Assembly: GCA_937138495.1 (NCBI GenBank)
Contig: CAKZPE010000087.1
Location: 1-64,000 of the forward strand
Direction of reading: 5' to 3'
Length of the DNA stretch: 64,000 nucleotides
Source of the DNA: an uncultured Oceanospirillaceae bacterium
Lineage (GTDB): Bacteria; Pseudomonadota; Gammaproteobacteria; Pseudomonadales; Balneatricaceae
Below are positions 1 through 8,002 of the stretch, one piece after another. Below the pieces are notes generated by a model. That model saw nothing but the letters and a program-made list of their open reading frames with translations. It had not been told where the DNA came from and made no database searches. Positions within the stretch are counted from its first letter, which is position 1; every line of letters begins with the position of its first letter. The translations under genes were made by a program, and so were the position numbers.

Positions 1-176
1 AAGCACACCCCAGAAATAGGTGTCACTGAAAATACTGAGGTCAGCCCCCTGTCCGGAAAAGCCAATCAGTCCATAGAAGGCCAGCACTGACACAGCAAGG
101 TTGCCGGCCAGTACCAGTAATGCCATCAGCAACATTTTAAGAACTGCGTTGCCGGCAGGAATCGTTTAAAAGACAT
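1..176 (-). CDS. thiP: Thiamine ABC transporter permease, N-terminal fragment, apparent frameshift
   Basis: This is the beginning of an inner-membrane permease, cut by the left edge. The minus-strand frame from an ATG at 135 gives a hydrophobic segment (MLLMALLVLAGNLAV) followed by FSDTYFWGVL, which resembles the early part of ThiP (E. coli has WQDSYLWHVV there). The natural start looks to be ATG at 176, four bases after the thiB stop, giving MSFKRFLPATQFLK, but that frame ends at a TGA near 126. One extra A in the AAAA run near 136-139 would join the two parts. So it is either a sequencing error, a real disruption, or a gene starting at 135. Its place directly after thiB supports the thiBP(Q) assignment. 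Confidence 0.6.
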
Positions 177-180
177 CGCT

Positions 181-1185
181 TTACTTAGCGGCAGCACTGC
201 GCCATTCGCGAATCCATGACTTACGCTGCTGAGCCACTTCCTCAGAACTAAAGCCAATGCGCTCAACTTCAGCCAGCTGACCAAAGATCTCTGGCAGCTC
301 AGTCCCTTCAACAACCGGTAACATCCAGTTAGTGACAGGCAGAATTTCCTGCGCCTCAGGAGATACCAGAAACTGTACAAACTGCTGAGCCAGCTCCGGC
401 TGTTTGCTGGTATTTAGCACCGCAGCTACTTCAACCTGTGCCACATGACCTTCGCTGAAAGCAGCAGCCTTGTAGTTATTTTTCTCTTCCACAACAACAT
501 GATAGGCCGGAGACGTCGTGTAACTTAAGACATAATCAGCACCGCCTTCCAGGAACATGCTGTAGGCTTCCCACCACCCCTTGGTAACGGTAACAGTATG
601 CTGACTGAGCTTTTTCCAGGCAGCTTCGGAGTCATCACCGTAGACTGATTCAACCCACATCATCAGACCCTGACCAGGTGTGCTGGTACGGAGATCCTGA
701 TAGATCACACTGGCGTCACTGTCGATCAGCTCACGCAGAGAGGTAGCAGGCTCAGCAATTTTGTCGGCATCATACACAAATGCAAAGTACCCCATATCAA
801 ACGGCACGAACTGCTTATCCTGCCAGTTGAGTTCTGCACGCAGCGCCGGCAACTCAGCCTGATGCTCAGCGATCAGACCGGTGTTACGGGTTTCTTCCAG
901 CAAAGCATCATCCAGCCCCATGATGACATCAGCCTTATTCTTCTTCCCTTCCACACGCAGGCGGTTAAGGATGCTGACACCGTCATCCACAGCAATGAAA
1001 TTAACGTCACAGTTACACTGCGCTTCAAATGCCGCTTCAAGCTTAGGGCCCGGGCCCCATTCAGATACGAAGGAATCATAGGTATAGACATTCAGTGGTT
1101 CCGCCTGAGCCGCGGCTGCCGACAGTGCACTCCCTACAGACAGTGAAACAGCAGATGCCATCAGTGCCGACTTAAACTTTGCCAT
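181..1185 (-). CDS. thiB: Thiamine/thiamine-phosphate ABC transporter substrate-binding protein
   Basis: This is a periplasmic binding protein that delivers thiamine to the ThiPQ importer. It has 334 residues, close to the family's usual length. A signal peptide (residues 1 to about 28, basic start then ALMASAVSLSVGSALSAAAA, cleavage near AQA/EP) precedes the mature start LNVYTYDSF, typical of ThiB. The body keeps the Y-rich stretches of family members, such as GYFAFVYD, DLRTSTPGQGLMMW and VLSYTTSPAYH. The start is supported by a GAGG ribosome site just upstream. The permease gene begins right after the stop. No TPP riboswitch (thi box) is visible in the 200 bases upstream, so control must be by other means. 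Confidence 0.93.
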   Translation of the reverse strand: MAKFKSALMASAVSLSVGSALSAAAAQAEPLNVYTYDSFVSEWGPGPKLEAAFEAQCNCDVNFIAVDDGVSILNRLRVEGKKNKADVIMGLDDALLEETRNTGLIAEHQAELPALRAELNWQDKQFVPFDMGYFAFVYDADKIAEPATSLRELIDSDASVIYQDLRTSTPGQGLMMWVESVYGDDSEAAWKKLSQHTVTVTKGWWEAYSMFLEGGADYVLSYTTSPAYHVVVEEKNNYKAAAFSEGHVAQVEVAAVLNTSKQPELAQQFVQFLVSPEAQEILPVTNWMLPVVEGTELPEIFGQLAEVERIGFSSEEVAQQRKSWIREWRSAAAK

Positions 1186-1385
1186 GTATGATTCCTCAAA
1201 AATTCATGTGATATACCGGCGCCATATTACTCTAAAGTGACAGCTGACCCAAGCAGTTACAAGTCACACATAAGCCTATGATTTAACAGATTGCTTTACC
1301 CCTGTTATAGCCGGCATTACACTGCACTTCAGCAATGCTTTCAGCGATACTTTCAACATGATAATGAACGAGATAAAGGCCCTCC

Positions 1386-2198
1386 GTGCAACTACCTGAC
1401 GCCCAGCACCACAACTTCCTTCATGCCTGCCGGCAAACCAAAATAAGGGACTGGCAACCACTGAATACCCAGGGCAGCAGTAACTATCTGTTCAGATCCG
1501 ACGCCAGCAGACAGATTCTGCGGGTTAACGCTCCACCAGAACGGGCGGTTGGCGTATGCCGCACCCGAGAAACCGGCATTATGGAATTGTTACAGGATCA
1601 GCCCTGGATGGTGAAGGTCATACAAAACCAGCCGGAGCACAACTGGTGCAGCCTGAAGGACTACGGTGATCAGCACTCTGCTGCGATACTGAGCACAGCC
1701 AAACAACAGCTGCCCGGGATAATCAGCCAGCTGCAATCCATTCAGACACCTTCTGCAAGGCTGAATTTTAAATTTGAAGCGATCTGGTCCGTCTACGGGA
1801 AAATCATCAGCTTATACCGTGAAGATCCGCACCATAAACACGCCTGTGACAGACTGGATGTTGAATTAAAGAAGACCCGACAATTACAGCAACAGCTCCC
1901 TGATACTCCTGAAGTTCTGGGCCACCAGGACCTTCATTCGGGCAACCTTACACTGAACAACGGCCAATTAGTTTTACTGGACTGGGAATATGCAGGCTTA
2001 TGCCAGCCATGGCTGGATGCAGCCGGACTGATCAGCCAGTTTAGCTTTTCACACAAAACAGTTAATCAGCTCCCCGCCTTTAAGCATCTGGATGAAGCCA
2101 CATTCTCCAGCGCCGCTAACACAGCTATCACATTCAACAAACAGCTGGAAATACTATGGCTGCAGGCGCGCGAAATCACTGACAACAATGATCAGTAG
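1386..2198 (+). CDS. thiK: APH/choline-kinase-fold phosphotransferase, likely thiamine kinase
   Basis: This 270-residue protein has the aminoglycoside-phosphotransferase/choline-kinase fold. The catalytic loop is LGHQDLHSGNLTL (around residues 179-191, HxDxxxxN pattern), followed by the metal-binding LLDWEYAGL. E. coli ThiK (YcfN) has the same HxDxHxGN and DWEYA arrangement. It is transcribed divergently from thiB, so thiamine salvage is the likely role: phosphorylation of imported thiamine. The start is a GTG with AAAGG upstream. It could instead act on another small alcohol, since the family is broad and the specific assignment rests mainly on the neighbours. The gene ends just before the tRNA cluster. 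Confidence 0.7.
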   Translation: MQLPDAQHHNFLHACRQTKIRDWQPLNTQGSSNYLFRSDASRQILRVNAPPERAVGVCRTRETGIMELLQDQPWMVKVIQNQPEHNWCSLKDYGDQHSAAILSTAKQQLPGIISQLQSIQTPSARLNFKFEAIWSVYGKIISLYREDPHHKHACDRLDVELKKTRQLQQQLPDTPEVLGHQDLHSGNLTLNNGQLVLLDWEYAGLCQPWLDAAGLISQFSFSHKTVNQLPAFKHLDEATFSSAANTAITFNKQLEILWLQAREITDNNDQ

Positions 2199-2230
2199 GG
2201 AATACCCAAAAGAAAAACTAAGAAGAGAAA

Positions 2231-2304
2231 TGGAGGCGCGAGTCGGAATCGAACCGGCGTTCACGGAGTTGCAGTCCGCTGCATAACCACTCTGCCATCG
2301 CGCC
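2231..2304 (-). tRNA. tRNA-Cys (GCA)
   Basis: The minus strand reads a 74-base cloverleaf from GGCGCGATGGCAG to CGCGCCTCCA, with CCA encoded. The anticodon arm CGGACTGCAACTCCG carries GCA. The T arm is GCCGG-TTCGATT-CCGAC (one mismatch). It is the last gene of a Glu-Gly-Cys tRNA transcript, 19 bases after tRNA-Gly. Confidence 0.96.
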
Positions 2305-2323
2305 TTTTAAATCTTCAAGGTAT

Positions 2324-2399
2324 TGGAGCGGAATATCGGGCTCGAACCGACGACCTGAACCTTGGCAAGGTTCCGCTCTACCAACTGAGCTAATTCCGC
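2324..2399 (-). tRNA. tRNA-Gly (GCC)
   Basis: The minus strand reads a 76-base cloverleaf starting GCGGAATTAGCTCAG and ending ATTCCGCTCCA with CCA encoded. The anticodon arm GAACCTTGCCAAGGTTC carries GCC. It is the middle gene of the three-tRNA unit. Confidence 0.96.
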
Positions 2400-2442
2400 G
2401 TCCTGCCAGAACGTACCCGTTAATATCGGGCAGTGTCTGAAA

Positions 2443-2518
2443 TGGCGTCCCATAGGGGGTTCGAACCCCTGTTACCGCCGTGAAAGGGCGGTGTCCTAGA
2501 CCACTAGACGAATGGGAC
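2443..2518 (-). tRNA. tRNA-Glu (TTC)
   Basis: The minus strand reads a 76-base cloverleaf from GTCCCATTCGTCTAG to TGGGACGCCA with CCA encoded. The anticodon arm CCGCCCTTTCACGGCGG carries TTC. It is the first gene of the unit, directly downstream of the tRNA promoter. Confidence 0.96.
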
Positions 2519-2547
2519 GCTGCGGCCTTCGTTAAAAGACGGTGCGT

Positions 2548-2576
2548 ATACTATTGCTCTGACCTCATAAGGTCAA
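2548..2576 (-). promoter_or_regulatory. Sigma-70 promoter of the tRNA-Glu-Gly-Cys unit
   Basis: The minus strand has TTGACC (2576-2571), a 17-base spacer and TAGTAT (2553-2548), followed by a GC-rich discriminator (ACGCACCG). This layout is usual for strong, stringently controlled tRNA promoters and lies about 30 bases before tRNA-Glu. Confidence 0.8.
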
Positions 2577-2879
2577 GCACCGAACCGTAATTTATCTGAA
2601 AAATATGATTTTTTTACCCTGTTCCCGCTTTCCGCGCTGTATTCTGTCCGCTCTGCTCATCTTTTAATCATTTCAATTTATCCCCGGCCAGTAAAACGTC
2701 GCAAATACCAGACGAATACCACAGGTCAGATTGACGAAGGTTACTAATAAATAAGGGAAAACATCCCAAATTCAATACAAAGATACTTGCACTCTCGGTT
2801 TCCATTAGGTCTTATTATCGTGGGTACCTGATGAAGCACTTCAGGAAAAAAACGATCGAGACTGAGGAGGGGTTTTTCA
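2577..2879. other. Intergenic region between tRNA promoter and binding-protein gene
   Basis: About 300 bases without a gene. The only candidate signal I see is a plus-strand promoter, TTGCAC (2787-2792), 17 bases, TCTTAT (2810-2815), which would give a leader of about 60 bases before the next gene. The ribosome site AGGAGG lies at about 2863-2868. This promoter is a weak match and unproven. Confidence 0.4.
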
Positions 2880-3965
2880 ATGTTCAGTACGGACCATATG
2901 CCCCGCTGGGAATACCGCCTTGCGGCAGCATGGGTATTCTTTATTTTGCTAACGTTAAGTGCCGCTTCATCACAAGCTAACCAGACAGCAGACAAAGACA
3001 CCTATAAAGTATTCATTCTTCACAGCTACGAGCTGGACCACGTCTGCGGACAGCCGCAAAGTGCCGGTGTTGTGGAAGCCCTGCATAATTCAGGTTTCAG
3101 CGGTAAAAAACTGACCACCGAAGCCTATGCAATGGATACCAAGCGAACGAATACCACACCGCAAAGTATTGCAGCACAGGCAAAAATTGCTCTGCAAAAA
3201 ATCAGTGAATTCCAGCCGGATGTACTGGTAACACTTGACGACAATGCCTTTTACTCGGTTGTTGATGCCCTTCCCGAGCCTAAAACGCCTGTCGTATTCT
3301 CAGGCCTGAATAACCTGCCAACCGCCAGTGACCAGACCCACTGGCTGCAAAGCCGCCAGCACCCGGGAAGTCACGTCACCGGGGTGTATGAAAAAATCCA
3401 TTTTGTCACTGCCGTTCAGGTACAGCGCAACATTAATACGGAATTGCGCAAAATGCTGGTACTTTCCGACAACTCCCCCACGGGCAAAGCGCTGATCAGA
3501 CAAATCCGTGAAGAGCTGCAGCAGAACCCGCTGGATATAGAATTTGAGTACAAAATCACTGATAGCTGGGAGGAGTATCAGCAATTCATCACTGACGCCA
3601 ATGCTTCAGATATTAACTCCCTTTACCCTGTAGCCCTGCGACTAATTGATCAGCAGGGGAAAACCTATACAGGTAACGAAATTTTGCAATGGACAGCAAA
3701 ACACAGCCGTAAGCCCTCTATTCCCCTGAACTTCTCATTCGTTCAGCTGGGTTTATTCGGCGGTGCCGGTGTCGACTTTCATGCGATGGGATACCAGGCA
3801 GGGTTAAAAGCTGCTGCAATTTTGCAGGGCGAAGACCCCGGTAATATCCCGATTGACGACGCAAAACGCTACGCGCTGGTATTTAATCTGCCCCGTGCCC
3901 GGAATCTTGGTATAGAGATTCCGCAGGACATCTTACTGGCAGCAGATATTGTCTATACAGAATAA
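2880..3965 (+). CDS. Periplasmic substrate-binding protein of the ABC_sub_bind type, paired with sensor
   Basis: This 361-residue exported protein has a signal sequence (residues about 12-33, hydrophobic AAAWVFFILLTLSAASSQA). The mature part begins YKVFILHSYELDHVCG, and has PDVLVTLDDNAFYSVVDAL and TPVVFSGLNN, the alternating-strand pattern of two-lobed periplasmic binding proteins of the ABC_sub_bind family. A strong AGGAGG site precedes the ATG. The gene ends 19 bases before a large PAS-GGDEF-EAL membrane protein and no ABC permease or ATPase is near. It therefore probably acts as the ligand-binding partner of that sensor rather than in transport. The ligand is unknown. Confidence 0.75.
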   Translation: MFSTDHMPRWEYRLAAAWVFFILLTLSAASSQANQTADKDTYKVFILHSYELDHVCGQPQSAGVVEALHNSGFSGKKLTTEAYAMDTKRTNTTPQSIAAQAKIALQKISEFQPDVLVTLDDNAFYSVVDALPEPKTPVVFSGLNNLPTASDQTHWLQSRQHPGSHVTGVYEKIHFVTAVQVQRNINTELRKMLVLSDNSPTGKALIRQIREELQQNPLDIEFEYKITDSWEEYQQFITDANASDINSLYPVALRLIDQQGKTYTGNEILQWTAKHSRKPSIPLNFSFVQLGLFGGAGVDFHAMGYQAGLKAAAILQGEDPGNIPIDDAKRYALVFNLPRARNLGIEIPQDILLAADIVYTE

Positions 3966-3984
3966 TTACAATCAAGGTGAGTCG

Positions 3985-6900
3985 ATGGGCTATCGATCCA
4001 AACAATACAGCCTGAAAAAAATAATCTTGCTGACCATTGCAGGGCTGAGTACTGCCTCCACACTCCTGACCGCCCTGCTATTGCATTACAACTACGACGG
4101 CAAGCTGCTGCAGGAATTTCAGAGTAAAATTGCGACAGAAAGCCATAACGTCAGCCTGGGGCTGAGCAACAAGCTGAATCAGGTTACCCACCAGCTAAAA
4201 GAAATCAGCCTGGATAACTCCATCCGGGTCACACTGATGCTGGAAGTCGATACTCAGCTGGAGGAACGGCTCGAAGCTTATCAGGGCTACCCGGAAAATA
4301 CCGATTTCTTTCTCTGGAGTAGCAAATCAAAAACCATTGCTGCAGCTACTGATTCGGCGCTGACCGGCTTTGCACAGGCACTGATTAACGGCGAAGCCGG
4401 TGAAGGTCAGGCGATTCGCGGTGACGCCGGTAAATTTCTGATCGGTTACGTTCAGCCAATCAAACGCAAGGGTGAAATGCTGGGGAAAGGTGTCGCCATT
4501 TATACCTTTTCCAATGAAAGTATAAACACCCGGCAATTCATGGCGGCCCCCGGAACAGAAGTACTGATTTCCGCAAAAGAAGATGATTTTTTCCTTAATT
4601 CCGGTGAACCCTCTGTACTGACTCAACAGGAAAATGGCGCCCCCGTTCGCAGCTACGACGCGTATCACAACACCCCTGCGGATCAACTCACTCATGTACA
4701 GCTCAGCCGGCAGGAAGGTATCCTGCTGCGCCTCCCAAGCTTCAGCAACCTGTACTATTTTGCTCCCAAGCAGGAACTGCAACAGGCGCAAATGGAAAGT
4801 ACCTTTATTTCGCTGGCAACCGGACTGTTCTTCATCTCTCTGAGCATTGTATTTGCTTTCTGGCTGACCCGCCGAATCGTTCTGCCATTGCAAACCATTT
4901 CAGACATGGCCAAATCCCTTTCTGAAGGTAAAGCAGATACCCTGATTCCTCACTCATCCCTGACAGAGCTTCACCAGTTCACCCGCTCACTGGTCGAAAT
5001 TATGTCAAACCTGAAGCAGGCTGAAAATAAACTGCGCATTAACGAACAAAGGTTCCGCCAGTTATTTGAATCAACAGACGGCATTGCCGTTCAGGGCTAT
5101 GACTCAGAACGCAAAGTTATTTTCTGGAATTCCGCCAGTGAAGAGCTGTACGGCTATACCGCCAGCGAAGCAATGGGCCAGCAATTCGAAGACCTGCTGC
5201 TACAGGCCAGACAAAGCGATCCGTTACTGAATCAGTTAATTGCCCTACAGGAAAAAGGAGAGTCCTTACCGTCCGGCGAGCAGCGCCTGCACCATAAAAA
5301 TGGCGAACCCATTCCGGTTTTCTCCAGCCAGATGCTGCAATACAACGTGGTGGGGGAACCCGAACTGTTCCGTATAGATATCGATATTCGCCAGCGAATT
5401 ATTCTGGAACAAACCCTGATTAAAACCCGTGACTGCCTCAGCGCCCTGATGGATAACATTGACTCTATCGTGTTTGTTGCCGATCTGGATACACAGGGAA
5501 TCATCTTCATTAACCAGTACGGCATGGACGTCCTGGGAGATGTTATCGGCCATTGCCAGGGCAATCCACTGCAAACCTGCATTGCGGCACCCTATGCCTG
5601 CCGTAACAGCCTGCTGGAAGCTGACGGCTCCCCTAATGGCATTCATATCTGGGAACAGTATGTCAGCGAAACGGGTTGCTGGTACGAATGCCGTGACCAG
5701 GCAATTCAGTGGCTGGACGGACATCTGGTAAGAATGCAGGTAGCCACCGATATTACCGCCCGTAAAACATCTGAACATAAGCTGTTGCTCTCAGATGCGG
5801 TATTTAACACCACCAGTGAAGGCATCATGGTACTGAATTCCGACTTCCGGATTCAGACAGTCAACCCGGCCTTCAGTCATATCACCGGGTTCACAGAGCA
5901 GGAAGCAAAAGGCATGGCTTCTGCGCTTCTCAAAGCCCCGGAACAACACAGCAACGAGCAGGATAAAGCCATACACCATGCAATGTCCGGTGCTGGCCGC
6001 TGGGAAGGTGAAGTCTGGAACCAGCGAAAAAATGGTGAAAGCTATCCTGAATGGGTCTCCATCAACCGGGCGAAAAACACCCACGACAGTAACGATTTTT
6101 ACGTCGTACTGTTCCAGGACATCACCACCCGTAAAGAAGCTGACGAAAAGATCCTTTATCAGGCTAACTTTGATGCCCTCACAGGCCTGCCAAACAGAAA
6201 TCTGTTCGCCCAGCGTTTACGTCAGGCAACACGGGATGCTGAAGAACAGAATACAGATGTAGCGCTGCTCTTTATCGGGCTGAGTCGCTTTAAACGTGTA
6301 AATGACAGCCTTGGGCATAACTACGGCGACATGCTATTGATAGAAGCTGCCCAACGCCTCAGAGCAGCAGTTAAAAGCAACGACACTGTTGGCCGCCTGG
6401 GCGGCGATGAATTCAGCATTATTCTCTCGAACCTGCATAACCCCGATAAAGTGCAGGATATTGTAGAGAAAATACTCGACAGCATTACCCGCCCCTACAT
6501 GCTGGAAGATAAAAAAGCCTATGTTGCGGCCAGCATCGGTATTACTTTGCACTCAACTGATGGCGCGGATATCAATACCCTGATGAAGAATGCCGACACC
6601 GCGATGTCCATTGCCAAACGTCAGGACAACACCTATCGCTTCTTTACCCAGGATATGGATACTGAAGCCCGTCTGCGGCACGATCTGGAAATAGAATTGC
6701 GCAGCGCGCTGAATACCCAGCAATTTGTACTGTATTACCAGCCTATCTATGACCCGTTCAGTGGTATTCAGTTAAGCACTGAAGCACTGGTTCGCTGGAT
6801 ACATCCTGAAAAAGGGCTGATTCCGCCGGACCACTTTATTCCTCTTGCGGAAGAAACCCAGCTGATCGTACCACTGGGCTCTCAAATTCTGTTCCAGGCC

Positions 6901-7476
6901 TGCAAAGATGCGGCTAACTGGCCCGAAAGTGAAGGTATTCTTCCAAGCGTTGCCGTCAACATATCCAGCCAGCAACTATACCGCAGTGACATTATCCAGA
7001 CGGTTAAATACGCACTGGAAATCAGCGGATTACCGCCTGAACGGCTGGATCTGGAAATTACCGAAAGTGTCCTGTTATCTGATGACACAGCGGTGATGGA
7101 TACCCTGCTGGCCATTCGTGACTTAGGGGTTGGCATTTCCATTGATGACTTCGGCACCGGTTACTCATCTCTCAGCTACCTGAAGAAATTCCCGGTCACC
7201 AAACTCAAAATTGACCGCTCCTTCATTGCAGACATCACCTCAGACACCGACGACAGAACCCTGGTGCAGGCAATTCTGGCCATGGCAAAAGGCATGGGGC
7301 TAACTGTTGTAGCAGAAGGCGTGGAAGATGCTGAGCAACTGGAATTCCTGCGTGAACACCGCTGTGACCTGGTTCAGGGCTATTTCTTCAGCCGGCCGAT
7401 ACCGAATGAAGAGTTACATGATCTGCTGGATTTATCTTTTGAAATCAGTGAAGTCGATGACACTGAAAATAAATGA
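3985..7476 (+). CDS. Membrane-bound PAS-GGDEF-EAL c-di-GMP protein
   Basis: About 1163 residues. Order: TM1 (about 9-31), periplasmic sensor, TM2 (about 272-294), HAMP, three PAS domains (about 355, 485 and 602 onward), GGDEF (signature RLGGDEF near 802), and EAL (TEALVR near 930). The EAL domain keeps the usual catalytic set: EALVR, NISSQQL, LEITES, IDDFGTGYSS, KLKID, AEGVE and QGYFFSRP, so phosphodiesterase activity is likely. The GGDEF domain has FIGLSRFK where active cyclases have xDxDxFK; the metal-binding Asp is missing despite an intact GGDEF signature. I prefer ATG at 3985 (AAGGTGA upstream) over an in-frame TTG at 3949 that overlaps the previous gene. It probably receives a signal from that binding protein. 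Confidence 0.88.
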   Translation: MGYRSKQYSLKKIILLTIAGLSTASTLLTALLLHYNYDGKLLQEFQSKIATESHNVSLGLSNKLNQVTHQLKEISLDNSIRVTLMLEVDTQLEERLEAYQGYPENTDFFLWSSKSKTIAAATDSALTGFAQALINGEAGEGQAIRGDAGKFLIGYVQPIKRKGEMLGKGVAIYTFSNESINTRQFMAAPGTEVLISAKEDDFFLNSGEPSVLTQQENGAPVRSYDAYHNTPADQLTHVQLSRQEGILLRLPSFSNLYYFAPKQELQQAQMESTFISLATGLFFISLSIVFAFWLTRRIVLPLQTISDMAKSLSEGKADTLIPHSSLTELHQFTRSLVEIMSNLKQAENKLRINEQRFRQLFESTDGIAVQGYDSERKVIFWNSASEELYGYTASEAMGQQFEDLLLQARQSDPLLNQLIALQEKGESLPSGEQRLHHKNGEPIPVFSSQMLQYNVVGEPELFRIDIDIRQRIILEQTLIKTRDCLSALMDNIDSIVFVADLDTQGIIFINQYGMDVLGDVIGHCQGNPLQTCIAAPYACRNSLLEADGSPNGIHIWEQYVSETGCWYECRDQAIQWLDGHLVRMQVATDITARKTSEHKLLLSDAVFNTTSEGIMVLNSDFRIQTVNPAFSHITGFTEQEAKGMASALLKAPEQHSNEQDKAIHHAMSGAGRWEGEVWNQRKNGESYPEWVSINRAKNTHDSNDFYVVLFQDITTRKEADEKILYQANFDALTGLPNRNLFAQRLRQATRDAEEQNTDVALLFIGLSRFKRVNDSLGHNYGDMLLIEAAQRLRAAVKSNDTVGRLGGDEFSIILSNLHNPDKVQDIVEKILDSITRPYMLEDKKAYVAASIGITLHSTDGADINTLMKNADTAMSIAKRQDNTYRFFTQDMDTEARLRHDLEIELRSALNTQQFVLYYQPIYDPFSGIQLSTEALVRWIHPEKGLIPPDHFIPLAEETQLIVPLGSQILFQACKDAANWPESEGILPSVAVNISSQQLYRSDIIQTVKYALEISGLPPERLDLEITESVLLSDDTAVMDTLLAIRDLGVGISIDDFGTGYSSLSYLKKFPVTKLKIDRSFIADITSDTDDRTLVQAILAMAKGMGLTVVAEGVEDAEQLEFLREHRCDLVQGYFFSRPIPNEELHDLLDLSFEISEVDDTENK

Positions 7477-7495
7477 TAATTAATCTCAAAAACAG

Positions 7496-7523
7496 TTGAT
7501 AATAATTATCATTAATATAATAT
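7496..7523 (+). promoter_or_regulatory. Fur-like box and promoter of RNA copy 1
   Basis: TTGATA (7496-7501), 16 bases, TAATAT (7518-7523). The interval 7498-7516 matches 15 of 19 positions of the Fur consensus GATAATGATAATCATTATC and covers the spacer, so bound Fur would block RNA polymerase. A weaker second half-site (AATGATAATTAAT) lies just upstream at about 7472. Fur control is an inference from the motif. Confidence 0.7.
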
Positions 7524-7529
7524 TGATCC

Positions 7530-7721
7530 CGCTCGTAAGTGATCAGCAAAACCTCTCACCTCACCGGGAATTTGCTGCGGGGAAGTGCCTGATTTGGCCA
7601 GGCACTTTCTCAACCACACATTTACCGGCAAACGGTAGGTATCCTGGCAGATACACACCGTTAGCTACAGGCTCTTGTCATAAGTATTTTTTAACCGGGT
7701 GCATGCATCCGGTTTTTTTTC
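7530..7721 (+). ncRNA. Candidate Fur-regulated small RNA, copy 1
   Basis: A predicted transcript starts about 7 bases after the -10 box. It has an unpaired C-rich stretch (AAAACCTCTCACCTCACC, about 7548-7565) that could pair with GGTGAGG-type ribosome sites, then hairpin A (7581-7610), hairpin B (7631-7662, loop CTGGCA) and a terminator hairpin with eight T's. No plausible coding frame is seen. Compared with copy 2, hairpin A shows G-C to A-T and hairpin B shows G-C to T-A and T-A to C-G pair swaps, which supports a selected RNA structure. A shorter form ending after hairpin A (about 83 bases) is possible. By arrangement it resembles PrrF1/PrrF2 or RyhB, but I do not claim sequence homology. 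Confidence 0.65.
7693..7720 (+). terminator. Rho-independent terminator of RNA copy 1
   Basis: Stem AACCGG(G)TGC with GCA(T)CCGGTT, including one G-T pair, followed by eight T's. Confidence 0.85.
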
Positions 7722-7781
7722 GTCTGTAATTTCTCATGAGTATACTTATCCAAAACAAATGATAATAAATATCAAAAACAG

Positions 7782-7809
7782 TTGATAATCATTATCATTA
7801 ATGTATTAT
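7782..7809 (+). promoter_or_regulatory. Fur-like box and promoter of RNA copy 2
   Basis: TTGATA (7782-7787), 16 bases, TATTAT (7804-7809). The interval 7784-7802 matches 15 of 19 Fur-consensus positions. A second partial box (GATAATAAATATC) lies at about 7761-7773. The layout is identical to that of copy 1. Confidence 0.7.
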
Positions 7810-7815
7810 TGATCC

Positions 7816-8002
7816 TGCTCGTAAGTGATCAGTAAAACCTCTCACCTCACCGGGAATTTACTGCGAAAAAGTGCCTGATTTGGCCAGGCACTTTTTCACC
7901 CCCACTTACTGGCAACGGTAATCACTCTGGCAGGTGAATGCCGTTAGCAATAGGCTCTTGTCATAAGTATTTTTACCGGGTGCTTGCACCCGGTTTTTTT
8001 TC
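7816..8002 (+). ncRNA. Candidate Fur-regulated small RNA, copy 2
   Basis: Same architecture as copy 1: C-rich segment (about 7834-7851), hairpin A (7866-7896, a 12-base-pair stem flanked by A and T runs, which could itself terminate transcription), hairpin B (7914-7945, loop CTGGCA) and a final terminator. Relative to copy 1, hairpin B has at least three paired substitutions that keep pairing. Regulation by iron through Fur is inferred from the promoter. Targets cannot be read from this sequence. Confidence 0.65.
7975..8001 (+). terminator. Rho-independent terminator of RNA copy 2
   Basis: Stem ACCGGGTG, loop CTTG, stem CACCCGGT, then eight T's. The G-T pair of copy 1 is a G-C pair here. Confidence 0.88.

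Larger units (their letters stand above)
7471..7722 (+). repeat. Direct repeat copy 1 (Fur box plus structured RNA unit)
   Basis: A unit of about 250 bases starting at the stop codon of the preceding gene. It is about 80-85% identical by eye to the unit at 7757-8003. Both contain, in order, an AATGATAAT element, a Fur-like box with embedded promoter, a C-rich segment, a GTGCC hairpin, a second hairpin with loop CTGGCA, the block GGCTCTTGTCATAAGTATTT and a terminator. Differences fall mostly in unpaired bases or as compensatory changes in stems. Confidence 0.9.

Noticed and set aside
1186..1385. TPP riboswitch before thiB
   Set aside because: No thi-box-like CTGAGA or GACCTGAT segments found on the relevant strand.
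7496..7729. 77-residue open frame in RNA copy 1
   Set aside because: Not preserved in copy 2, contains the promoter, and copies differ by pairing-preserving rather than codon-preserving changes.
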